Assembly (NCBI RefSeq): GCF_003436425.1
Contig: NZ_QSPK01000066.1
Span: 1 to 12,504, forward strand
Direction of reading: 5' to 3'
Length of the DNA stretch: 12,504 bases
DNA from: Eubacterium sp. TM05-53
Lineage (GTDB): Bacteria; Bacillota_I; Bacilli_A; Erysipelotrichales; Erysipelotrichaceae
A program made the position numbers and the translations under genes. Below the pieces are notes generated by a model that saw nothing but the letters and a program-made list of their open reading frames with translations, was not told the DNA's origin and did not search any database. Below, piece by piece: positions 6,629 through 12,504 of the stretch; position 1 is the stretch's first letter, and the number at the start of each line of letters is the position of its first letter.

Positions 6629-7700
6629 GCGAAAAGTCAATTCTGTAAGAGTTGTCCTATTAGTCGTTGTATTCATTTTAATTATCGCCGGTCTTGGATC
6701 TATTTTTGTCGTAAAGAATGGATTATCAAGTACGGGCAACGGGGATAAGGAAGTAGTATTTACCATTGAAAACAATGAATCATTTGATTCAGTCTTAGAA
6801 AATTTGAAAAAAGAGGATCTAATCTCAAATGCGAGTGTTGCCAAGCTGTATGCCAAGGCAAGTCACAACACAAACTTTGTGGCGGGTACTTTTGAATTGG
6901 ATAATGGGATGAGTGTAAAAAACATTCTATCCACACTTCAAGATAGTACAAAACTTAAAAAGGATGCTCTTGTTTTAAAAATACCGGAAGGCAAATGGGC
7001 CAAAGAAATTGCGGCCGAAATATCATCACTTTATGATGGTAAGTATTCTACGGAAGAAATTTTAAATCAATGGAATGATATTTCTTATATTAAAAAACTC
7101 GCAAAGGATTATTCTTTTATCCATGTGGATGATTTAAATAACGACAATTATAAAGTGAAATTGGAAGGTTATTTATTCCCAGACACATATTTCTTGGAAA
7201 AAGAAGATTCTTTGGATGATATTACACGCGTTCTACTCGATCGTTTTGATGTGATGTATAAAGAAAATAAAAAGGCATTTGATCAAAGTGACTTATCGAT
7301 CCATCAAATTATCAGTTTGGCAAGTGTTGTTCAATTTGAAGCAAGCAAACCAAGTGATATGAAAACAATTGCCGGTGTTTTCTACAATCGTTTAGATCAA
7401 GGTATGAAACTTCAATCGAGTGTAACGGTATGTTATGCATTATATGATGATTTCAATGATCCGAAAGATTGTGAAACAAATCCAGAAATAGATTCGCCAT
7501 ACAATACGTACTTACATGAAGGCTTACCTATTGGACCAATCTTGAATCCGGGGGATGAAGCCATTAAAGCCGTATTGAAACCAGAAAAAACAGATTATCT
7601 ATTCTTTGCGGCTGATATTTATGGAGATGGCAAAGTATATTATACAAAAACATACGAAGAACATTTACAGAAATGTGAAGAATTAGGCTTAAATCTGTAA
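6618..7700 (+). CDS. mltG: endolytic murein transglycosylase MltG (YceG-like)
   Basis: A 360-residue membrane-anchored lytic transglycosylase that cuts nascent glycan strands and so sets peptidoglycan strand length. A basic N-terminus is followed by one membrane helix (10-32) and a large extracellular part. The LysM-like subdomain is near residues 43-115. The YceG catalytic domain shows 'EGYLFPDTYF' and 'SVVQFEAS' with the presumed catalytic E241. It continues with 'IAGVFYNRLDQGMKLQSSVTVCYAL', 'SPYNTY', 'GLPIGPILNPG' and 'YLFFAAD'. The first Glu of the common V-E-K-E motif is Gln here; the second, catalytic one is kept. I start at ATG 6618 with GAGGA (6605-6609) 8 bases upstream; an in-frame TTG at 6600 is unlikely. 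It overlaps yrzB by 11 bases, suggesting coupling. Confidence 0.95.
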   Translation: MPTRRKVNSVRVVLLVVVFILIIAGLGSIFVVKNGLSSTGNGDKEVVFTIENNESFDSVLENLKKEDLISNASVAKLYAKASHNTNFVAGTFELDNGMSVKNILSTLQDSTKLKKDALVLKIPEGKWAKEIAAEISSLYDGKYSTEEILNQWNDISYIKKLAKDYSFIHVDDLNNDNYKVKLEGYLFPDTYFLEKEDSLDDITRVLLDRFDVMYKENKKAFDQSDLSIHQIISLASVVQFEASKPSDMKTIAGVFYNRLDQGMKLQSSVTVCYALYDDFNDPKDCETNPEIDSPYNTYLHEGLPIGPILNPGDEAIKAVLKPEKTDYLFFAADIYGDGKVYYTKTYEEHLQKCEELGLNL

Positions 7701-7707
7701 CAATGTT

Positions 7708-7735
7708 TTGCATAATTTAAGGATTATGTTATAAT
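7708..7735 (+). promoter_or_regulatory. greA promoter
   Basis: TTGCAT (7708-7713), a 16-base spacer and a perfect TATAAT (7730-7735) preceded by TGT (extended -10). It starts just after the mltG stop and ends 31 bases before the greA start, so greA and the com genes can be transcribed apart from mltG. Confidence 0.8.
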
Positions 7736-7766
7736 TTTTTGTGCTAAATACAAGGAGTGATACCAC

Positions 7767-8255
7767 ATGGCAAATGAAAAATTTTACGTTACCCAAGAAG
7801 GTTATAATGATTTAGTCAATGAACATGAAAACCTAGTTCATAAAGTTCGTCAGGAAGTTATCGTTGAGTTGCAGGAAGCTCGTGCACAAGGTGACTTGTC
7901 TGAAAACGCCGACTACGATGCAGCCAGAGAACACCAGGCCCAAGTCGAAGGTCGTATTCGTGAATTAGAGGCAATGATCAAAAATGCAGAAATCATTAGT
8001 GAAGCCGATAATGCGGAAGATAAAAAGAAAAAGAGTGTTGTAAAACTAGGATCAACTGTTAAAATCTTAGATTTATCAGACAACCAAGAAGTAACATTCA
8101 ATATCGTTGGTACAATTGAAGCGGATCCATTCAATGGTAAGCTTTCAAACACAACACCACTTGCAGAAGTCATCATGGACCACAAAGTTGGAGATGTATG
8201 TACTGTAAGACGTGTTGAAGAACCATATGATGTAAAAATTCTTGAAATTAAATAG
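7767..8255 (+). CDS. greA: transcription elongation factor GreA
   Basis: A 162-residue cytoplasmic factor that enters the RNA polymerase secondary channel and stimulates cleavage of backtracked RNA. Residues 1-75 form the coiled coil, whose tip 'GDLSENADYDAA' (42-53) carries the acidic D43/E46 pair that acts at the active site. Residues ~90-162 form the FKBP-like domain, with 'LGSTVKI', 'SNTTPLAEVIMDHKVGDVC' and a 'YDVKILEI' end. The usual tip Glu in 'ENAEYD' is Asp here, a conservative change. AAGGAG (7752-7757) lies 9 bases upstream. In Bacillus subtilis yrrMNO and udk separate mltG from greA; those genes are absent here. Confidence 0.97.
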   Translation: MANEKFYVTQEGYNDLVNEHENLVHKVRQEVIVELQEARAQGDLSENADYDAAREHQAQVEGRIRELEAMIKNAEIISEADNAEDKKKKSVVKLGSTVKILDLSDNQEVTFNIVGTIEADPFNGKLSNTTPLAEVIMDHKVGDVCTVRRVEEPYDVKILEIK

Positions 8256-8278
8256 AAAAACATCAAAAAATTACGTAT

Positions 8279-8321
8279 AAGAGAAGGGTGATATTTATGA
8301 AACGAACTCTTCTCTTTTTTT
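8279..8321 (+). promoter_or_regulatory. terminator-like hairpin covering the comEA ribosome site and start
   Basis: AAGAGAAGGG (8279-8288) pairs with CTCTTCTCTT (8307-8316): ten pairs with one G-U. The 18-base loop contains the comEA ATG (8297-8299), and T's continue to 8321. The SD-like AAGGG (8284-8288) is in the stem. Folding could terminate greA transcription and also hide the comEA ribosome site, an attenuator-like layout. The large loop makes the fold only moderately stable. Confidence 0.5.
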
Positions 8322-8773
8322 GTCTCTTTGTTTTCTTTACCTTTACCTGCTTTAACCGGTATACACCCATTACCTTACAAGAAGCCAAGCCCACATTGAT
8401 GCAAGTGGAAATTAAGGGAGCTATTCAAAACCCGGGTGTTTATACTTTAAAGCGAAACAGCTCCATTTCAAGTTTAATTCAAATGAGCGGAGGCCTATTA
8501 GAAAACAGTGATACGTCTAGAATCAGTTTTAACTATATCCTAAATGATAAAGATGTGGTGGTGATTCCTGAAAAACAAGATGTAAAACTCATTTCTATTA
8601 ATAGTGCAACACTAGAAGAACTACAAACACTTCCAGGTATTGGTCCGGCCATTGCCCAAAGAATCATAGAGTATCGCAAAAGTAACACATTTCAATCTTT
8701 AGAACAAATCCAAAATGTTAAAGGCATTGGTCCAGCCATGTTTAATAAGATCAAGGATAAGATCTGCCTATGA
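8297..8773 (+). CDS. comEA: ComEA family DNA-binding competence protein
   Basis: A 158-residue membrane-anchored DNA receptor of the type IV pilus-linked uptake system. One N-terminal hydrophobic helix (4-19) anchors it, with the rest outside. An SLBB domain (about 35-93, 'VEIKGAIQNPGVYTL') is followed by a helix-hairpin-helix pair (98-158) with two 'G-I-G-P-A' hairpins (114-118 and 143-147) that contact DNA backbone. This is the usual ComEA order, though shorter than in Bacillus (about 205). A Cys at 18 in 'FTFTC' does not make a good lipobox. ATG 8297 is preferred, with AAGGG 8 bases upstream; an in-frame GTG at 8288 is a poor alternative. The stop overlaps the comEC start, and comEB is absent. 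Confidence 0.93.
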   Translation: MKRTLLFFCLFVFFTFTCFNRYTPITLQEAKPTLMQVEIKGAIQNPGVYTLKRNSSISSLIQMSGGLLENSDTSRISFNYILNDKDVVVIPEKQDVKLISINSATLEELQTLPGIGPAIAQRIIEYRKSNTFQSLEQIQNVKGIGPAMFNKIKDKICL

Positions 8774-10617
8774 TGTTGATACTTTCACTTGGCTTTTTAG
8801 CCTGTCTAATCTTAAAAGAAATACTTTGTATACTCTGTTTTACACTTTTCTTTCTTGTCTATCTATACTATCGGTTTAAAGATAAAAGAATATGGATTCT
8901 ATTCATACTCCTGAGCCTATTGAGTTGTATCCTTGTATATCCAAAAGAAGTTCAACAACAGGATACATATAAAATTACAGAAATAAAGAAAGGGTACTAT
9001 ATAGGTAAAAATAGAGGTTCTAAAATTCTTATCCAAACAGATTTAGATCTAAGTTTTCAAGATGAAGTTAAAGTCAAACACATAGAACCCATTCATACAG
9101 ATGATAATTTTACGCTGTTTAGTTTTACTCGATACAATGAAAATAAGAATATCAGGTTTAAGACGAATTCTGTAGAAATCATCCATAAATCAACATCATT
9201 CAAGTCTAGACTCTACAATTATTTAAAATTGAAACCCAATTCTTCCATTGTCTTATCCTTATACTATGGCATACACGATGAAAGCATAGATGAAATCTAT
9301 ACAATGCTTGGATATGGCTATATGAGTGCATACTACATTGTTTTGCATGTATTAAAGCGAAAGTGGGATGAGACAAAGATAAGAAGAATACTTCTAGTCT
9401 TCAGTGTTTTATTTGGCCATTTCTTTGTGTTTACACTTGCATTCACACGATTTGTTTTATATCAGTTGAGTATTCTATTATTCACATCCAAACCCAATCA
9501 AATGGCATTTACGATCCTTTGTTTTGGCATGATCTATCCAAATCAAGTACTATCCATATCTTTTGTATGTCCACTCTTGTTACAACTCGTATCGTATTTT
9601 TGTACCGAACACAAATGGATCGTACAAAAGATGGTCTTACTTGGATTGATGTTTATTTATTTTAAGAAAGTGAATCTTATTTCATTGCTTTTCTTTAATG
9701 TCTTTAGAAAACTATATGGTTTGATTTTCTTATTTGGATTTACAGTGCAGGATTTAATACACCTAAAATTACCAGACCTTACCATTCATTATGCACCTAG
9801 AATCCTATTTATAGTTCTATTTATCATCTTCTATATACAATGCTTAAAACATTTTAAATGGAAATTTCTATGGATATGTATCGTTCCATTTCTAGAAATC
9901 TATTGTAATCCTTTCTTTCAAGTATACACATTAAATATAGGTCAAGCCGACTGCAGTGTGATTGTAGAACCTTTTCATAAAAGTGTGGTCATGATTGATT
10001 GTGGGCAAAACCTATATCGTGATAATGTCGAAAGAATTATTATGCCCTTTCTAGAAAACAAGAATATTCATGCGATTGATACATTGATACTTACACATGA
10101 TGACTTTGATCATAATGGAGGATATGACAGTTTAAAAGACAAAATAGAAATCAAACAAGTCATAGAAGATTCAAATCAATCGGTTCATGTCGATTATCCA
10201 TTCTATTTGTTGTTAAGTGAAAGAGAATCTAAGGATACCAATGATTCGAGTCTTATCAGTTATTTTACGTATGATCACTTAACCTATCTCTTTATGGGGG
10301 ATGCGAGTAAACAAATTGAAAAACAATTGATGGCTACATACGATTTAAAAGCTGATGTCATAAAAGTAGGACATCATGGATCAAATACGAGTTCAGACCC
10401 AGATTTTCTTGACTCTTTAGATTGTAAGATTGCCTTGATTAGTTGTGGCTATAAGAATAAGTATGGTCATCCAAGTGTTGAAACACTCAAGACATTAGAA
10501 AATTTACACATAAATACACTATGTACGAGTGATTGTGGAAGTATAGCCATGTATTCTTTATTTCACTTTTCATTTGTTGTCACAAACGATGGAATGTTTG
10601 GTATAATATGGACATGA
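8770..10617 (+). CDS. comEC: ComEC/Rec2 family DNA uptake channel protein, short and divergent
   Basis: A 615-residue membrane protein expected to form the channel for single-stranded DNA uptake. Hydrophobic helices at the N-terminus (about 3-60) precede a soluble OB-like stretch (about 65-140), a multi-helix competence domain (about 155-375) and a C-terminal metallo-beta-lactamase-like domain (about 390-615). The last keeps 'LNIGQADC', 'HDDFDH' (443-448), 'MGDAS' (D511), 'KVGHHGS' (H535/H536) and 'YGHP', so nuclease metal ligands appear intact. The membrane domain is reduced: the usual 'G-L-x-H-L-L-A-I-S-G-x-H' block is only faintly visible as 'GYMSAYYIVLHV'. The protein is ~150 residues shorter than the Bacillus one. 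It starts within the comEA stop (ATGATG; ATG at 8770 or 8773) and its stop overlaps holA. The reading frame is open throughout. Confidence 0.92.
   Translation: MMLILSLGFLACLILKEILCILCFTLFFLVYLYYRFKDKRIWILFILLSLLSCILVYPKEVQQQDTYKITEIKKGYYIGKNRGSKILIQTDLDLSFQDEVKVKHIEPIHTDDNFTLFSFTRYNENKNIRFKTNSVEIIHKSTSFKSRLYNYLKLKPNSSIVLSLYYGIHDESIDEIYTMLGYGYMSAYYIVLHVLKRKWDETKIRRILLVFSVLFGHFFVFTLAFTRFVLYQLSILLFTSKPNQMAFTILCFGMIYPNQVLSISFVCPLLLQLVSYFCTEHKWIVQKMVLLGLMFIYFKKVNLISLLFFNVFRKLYGLIFLFGFTVQDLIHLKLPDLTIHYAPRILFIVLFIIFYIQCLKHFKWKFLWICIVPFLEIYCNPFFQVYTLNIGQADCSVIVEPFHKSVVMIDCGQNLYRDNVERIIMPFLENKNIHAIDTLILTHDDFDHNGGYDSLKDKIEIKQVIEDSNQSVHVDYPFYLLLSERESKDTNDSSLISYFTYDHLTYLFMGDASKQIEKQLMATYDLKADVIKVGHHGSNTSSDPDFLDSLDCKIALISCGYKNKYGHPSVETLKTLENLHINTLCTSDCGSIAMYSLFHFSFVVTNDGMFGIIWT
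10577..10607 (+). promoter_or_regulatory. possible internal holA promoter
   Basis: TTGTCA (10577-10582), a long 19-base spacer and a perfect TATAAT (10602-10607) lie inside the 3' end of comEC. The predicted start, 7 bases on, is at the A of the holA ATG (10614), so the transcript would be leaderless. Confidence 0.3.
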
Positions 10618-11555
10618 TTTATATTTTATACGGAAAAGACAAAAGCATGGTTTCTATGAAGCTAGAGGCCATTAAAAAAAGACATCACATTCAAGAAAAC
10701 GTAAATGTATATGATGCCCAAACAGATGAAATATCGAGTGTTCTACAAGATTTAGATGCCTATTCGATCTTTGATGATGACAAGATGATCATTGTCAATA
10801 ATTGTACGTTTCTTTCAAGCAAGAATACGACAAACTATGAAGTCGATCCTTTTCTAGTAAGAAAAGATACAGACATGATTCTAGTCTTAGTGTGTCCTAG
10901 TGATAAACTGGATACAAGAAAGAAAAAGGTCAAAGAAATCAGCAATTGTGCTACATTATATTCCTGTCTAGCTTTAGATGAAAAGTCACAAAAGTTTTAT
11001 GTACAAGATAAACTAAAGGAATATGGTGTAAAGGTGGATTTTAAAACATTAGACTGGATGACAGGGAGAATGGGATTGGATCCAATGTGCATCCAGAATG
11101 AAATTGAAAAGATTTCCATCTATTCAAAAAATCCAACGCTTGAAGATGTACAAAACCTATTGGTCGTAGAACCTATGAATGACATCTTTAAAATGGTAGA
11201 TGCCTTCTTTAGTCAAAATGGAATTCTATTATTAGCCTACTACCGTAACTTTAGAAAGCTCAATATGCAGCCAGTCGCGATAGTCGCACTATTAGCTAGT
11301 CAAATTCGTTTTCTATTTCAAGTACGCGTATTAATGGATGAAGGAAAGGCACAGGCAACGATTGCCCAAGAATTAAAGGCCAATCCATACCGCGTCAAAC
11401 TCAATATGCAAAAGGCCATGCGCTTTTCAAGTGAAGCCTTACTTTACAATCTATCTCTACTTGCTGATTTTGATCAACAAATGAAAATGGGGAAGATTGA
11501 TAAGGATGATGGTTTTGAATACTTCTGTCTAAACTTAATGATGAACAAGGATTAA
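10614..11555 (+). CDS. holA: DNA polymerase III delta subunit
   Basis: A 313-residue clamp-loader subunit that opens the sliding clamp during replication. The start 'MIYILYGKDKSMV' and the following 'IKK...VYDAQ' resemble domain I (AAA+-like, without a functional Walker A). The region 'DDDKMIIVNNCTFL' and 'DKLDTRKKKVKE' fits the family. The C-terminal helical domain (about 210-313) contains 'PMNDIFKMVDAFF', 'ALLASQIRFLFQVRVLMDEG' and 'YRVKLNMQKAMRFS', the hallmark end of bacterial delta subunits. The ATGA overlap with comEC (10614-10617) fixes the start; no clear SD precedes it, so coupling to comEC translation is likely. The length is slightly below the usual 330-345. The comEC-holA pairing matches Bacillus. 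Confidence 0.94.
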   Translation: MIYILYGKDKSMVSMKLEAIKKRHHIQENVNVYDAQTDEISSVLQDLDAYSIFDDDKMIIVNNCTFLSSKNTTNYEVDPFLVRKDTDMILVLVCPSDKLDTRKKKVKEISNCATLYSCLALDEKSQKFYVQDKLKEYGVKVDFKTLDWMTGRMGLDPMCIQNEIEKISIYSKNPTLEDVQNLLVVEPMNDIFKMVDAFFSQNGILLLAYYRNFRKLNMQPVAIVALLASQIRFLFQVRVLMDEGKAQATIAQELKANPYRVKLNMQKAMRFSSEALLYNLSLLADFDQQMKMGKIDKDDGFEYFCLNLMMNKD

Positions 11556-11569
11556 CCTTGTTCATTTTT
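11541..11569 (+). terminator. intrinsic terminator enclosing the holA stop
   Basis: ATGAACAAGG (11541-11550) pairs perfectly over 10 bases with CCTTGTTCAT (11556-11565). The 5-base loop holds the TAA stop codon, and TTTTG follows. It ends the greA-com-holA transcript. Confidence 0.85.
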
Positions 11570-11630
11570 GATTTTGGTTTCATTATTAATAGTTGTTGTA
11601 TTGTAAACTGACAAATACTAATTGAAAGAA

Positions 11631-11680
11631 TGTACGTTAATATTGTTTTCTGTGTACGTTAATATTATAATTAATGTACA
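11631..11680. repeat. toxin-antitoxin operator: two direct and one inverted half-site
   Basis: TGTACGTTAATATT occurs at 11631-11644 and again at 11653-11666, 22 bases apart (two helical turns). ATTAATGTACA (11670-11680) is the inverse of TGTACGTTAAT (11653-11663) with one mismatch and a 6-base gap, forming a palindrome over the -10. Binding of the antitoxin or toxin-antitoxin complex here, giving conditional cooperativity, is inferred from Phd/YefM systems. Confidence 0.7.
11643..11671 (+). promoter_or_regulatory. promoter of the toxin-antitoxin operon
   Basis: TTGTTT (11643-11648) and a perfect TATAAT (11666-11671) with 17-base spacing. Transcription would start near 11678, 16 bases before the antitoxin ATG. 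TGTAC repeats overlap every element. Confidence 0.75.
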
Positions 11681-11693
11681 GGAGGGGAGCGCT

Positions 11694-11915
11694 ATGAAAG
11701 TCAATACTACAGAATTAAGAAGTCATCTTAGTGATTATTTAGCTATGGCAAACAAAGAAGAAATTATTATTACAAATAAAGGAATAGAGATAGCACGTAT
11801 TATTTCTCCAAAGCAGGCAAAGAAAAGCTCATTAAATAATTTAGTTGGTATATTGCCTTCATTAACTGACGAAGAGACTGAAAATATAAAAAATGAAAGG
11901 ATTTCTAAGAAATGA
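11694..11915 (+). CDS. Phd/YefM-family type II antitoxin
   Basis: A 73-residue antitoxin. The N-terminal DNA-binding fold (1-40) shows the Phd/YefM pattern: 'V-N-T-T-E-L-R-S-H-L-S-D-Y-L' (3-16), 'IIITNKGIEIARI' (24-36). The C-terminal part (42-73) is polar and probably disordered until it wraps the toxin, and ends in the basic 'KNERISKK'. ATG 11694 is set by GGAGGGG (11681-11687) 6 bases upstream; an upstream in-frame TTG at 11622 would begin before the promoter and is rejected. It overlaps the toxin gene by ATGA (11912-11915), giving translational coupling. It would neutralise the PIN toxin and repress the operon with it. AT-richness is higher than in the com genes, consistent with transfer. 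Confidence 0.9.
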   Translation: MKVNTTELRSHLSDYLAMANKEEIIITNKGIEIARIISPKQAKKSSLNNLVGILPSLTDEETENIKNERISKK

Positions 11916-12319
11916 AGATATTAGTTGATACAAATGTGATTATAGATATTCTATGTAAAAGAGAGCCGTTCTTTGAAGACTCATATAATGCACTAAATAA
12001 GTGTATTGATAATCATACTATTATTGTATCAGCTTCGGCAATTACGGACATATTCTATATTGCAAGAAAATACATTGGCAGTGAACAGGCAAAAGAATGT
12101 ATAAGAAATCTTTTAGATTTAATAAAGATATCAGATACAAGGGGAGCAGATATTGAAAAAGCTCTTTCCAGTGATATTTCAGATTTTGAAGATGCTGTTG
12201 TTTCTGCAATTGCGGAAAGACAAAAAGCTAAATATATTTTAACAAGGAATACAAAAGACTTTGAAAAATCGAAAATTTTAAGTATCACACCTCATGATTA
12301 TCTGAATATAAATAAATGA
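11912..12319 (+). CDS. PIN-domain toxin (VapC-like, PIN_3 type)
   Basis: A 135-residue PIN-domain ribonuclease toxin. Metal-binding acids are in place: D6 in 'LVDTNVIIDIL' (4-14), D46 in 'SASAITDIFYIARK' (40-53; many PIN toxins have Glu here, but PIN_3 proteins often have Asp), and 'S-D-F-E-D-A-V' with D91/E93/D94. A typical 'YILTRNTKDF' (108-117, D116) and 'ITPHDYL' end complete the fold. The pattern fits the PF13470-like group paired with Phd/YefM antitoxins. Such toxins cleave RNA (often tRNA or rRNA) when the antitoxin is degraded; the target here is unknown. It overlaps the antitoxin by 4 bases and has no own ribosome site apart from 'AAGG' upstream (11897-11900). No terminator was seen directly after it. 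Confidence 0.93.
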   Translation: MKILVDTNVIIDILCKREPFFEDSYNALNKCIDNHTIIVSASAITDIFYIARKYIGSEQAKECIRNLLDLIKISDTRGADIEKALSSDISDFEDAVVSAIAERQKAKYILTRNTKDFEKSKILSITPHDYLNINK

Positions 12320-12504
12320 TAATCTGGTTGATATAATGTTTTGGAATTGACATAAGTATACAGCTTACATATATATTCAAACTGGCATCCCTCTCCAGTA
12401 ATATGATGTAAAATGTCATTGGAAATTTTTAAAAATACTATCTAGTAATCTACAATCGTGTGGTTGACAAAATGAAAGTAGTGTATCCGTTTTATGAATC
12501 TGTT
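12320..12504. other. gene-free right edge with possible outward promoter and inverted repeat
   Basis: No coding region is seen. TTGACA (12347-12352) lies 17 bases before TATATA (12370-12375), a plausible + strand promoter. ACTGG (12381-12385) can pair with CCAGT (12395-12399) around 9 bases. A second TTGACA (12464-12469) lacks a good -10 at correct spacing. What this region drives lies beyond the window. Confidence 0.35.

Noticed and set aside
6434..6856. 140-residue open frame on the - strand over yrzB and mltG
   Set aside because: It is antisense to two recognised genes and its apparent hydrophobic parts mirror the mltG anchor.
7913..8266. 117-residue open frame on the - strand over greA
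   Set aside because: It lies opposite the conserved greA coiled coil and C-terminal domain and has no own signals.
11622..11693. Longer antitoxin N-terminus starting at TTG 11622
   Set aside because: This stretch contains the operator and promoter, and a strong ribosome site serves ATG 11694.
12464..12496. Second promoter at the right edge (TTGACA at 12464)
   Set aside because: No -10-like hexamer at 16-18 base spacing before the window ends.

Overview
The window looks like chromosomal DNA of a low-GC Firmicute. The gene content (IreB-RuvX-DUF1292-MltG-GreA followed by ComEA-ComEC-HolA, all on the + strand, AT-rich, strong AGGAGG-type ribosome sites) fits Bacilli or Erysipelotrichia; I favour an Erysipelotrichaceae-like organism, but the genus cannot be read from the sequence. 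All supported genes lie on the + strand and are tightly packed.

Layout. (1) 1-660: a lone small PH-like (YokE-type) protein closed by an intrinsic terminator. (2) 664-5424: a MarR-family regulator behind a near-consensus promoter that carries palindromic operator-like repeats, followed by two overlapping ABC half-exporters and an 83-residue protein of unknown function. The two half-exporters have complementary degenerate and intact ATP sites, as in TM287/288- or LmrCD-type heterodimers. (3) 5406-5564: a probable small structured RNA with its own extended -10 promoter, two hairpins, a possible pseudoknot and a UUCG-capped terminator. I could not assign it to a known RNA family. (4) 5605-7700: ireB-ruvX-yrzB(DUF1292)-mltG, a conserved housekeeping cluster linking Ser/Thr-kinase signalling, RNA/DNA processing and peptidoglycan strand cleavage. 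(5) 7708-11569: greA behind a strong promoter, then comEA, comEC and holA. The comEA start lies inside a terminator-like hairpin. ComEC is short and divergent in its membrane domain but keeps its metallo-beta-lactamase motifs. holA starts within the comEC stop codon. A perfect stem-loop around the holA stop ends the unit. (6) 11631-12319: an AT-rich Phd/YefM antitoxin and PIN_3-type toxin module behind a promoter threaded with three TGTAC half-sites. (7) 12320-12504: no gene seen, only a possible outward promoter and a short inverted repeat.

How the parts work together. The MarR-ABC unit reads as a self-regulated drug or peptide exporter. The central part is core genome, compacted relative to Bacillus subtilis: no yrrMNO-udk between mltG and greA, and no comEB between comEA and comEC. 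The toxin-antitoxin module after holA looks like an accessory insertion. The most interesting unexplained items are the ~125-nt RNA at 5440-5564, the hairpin covering the comEA ribosome site, and the repeat-rich toxin-antitoxin operator.
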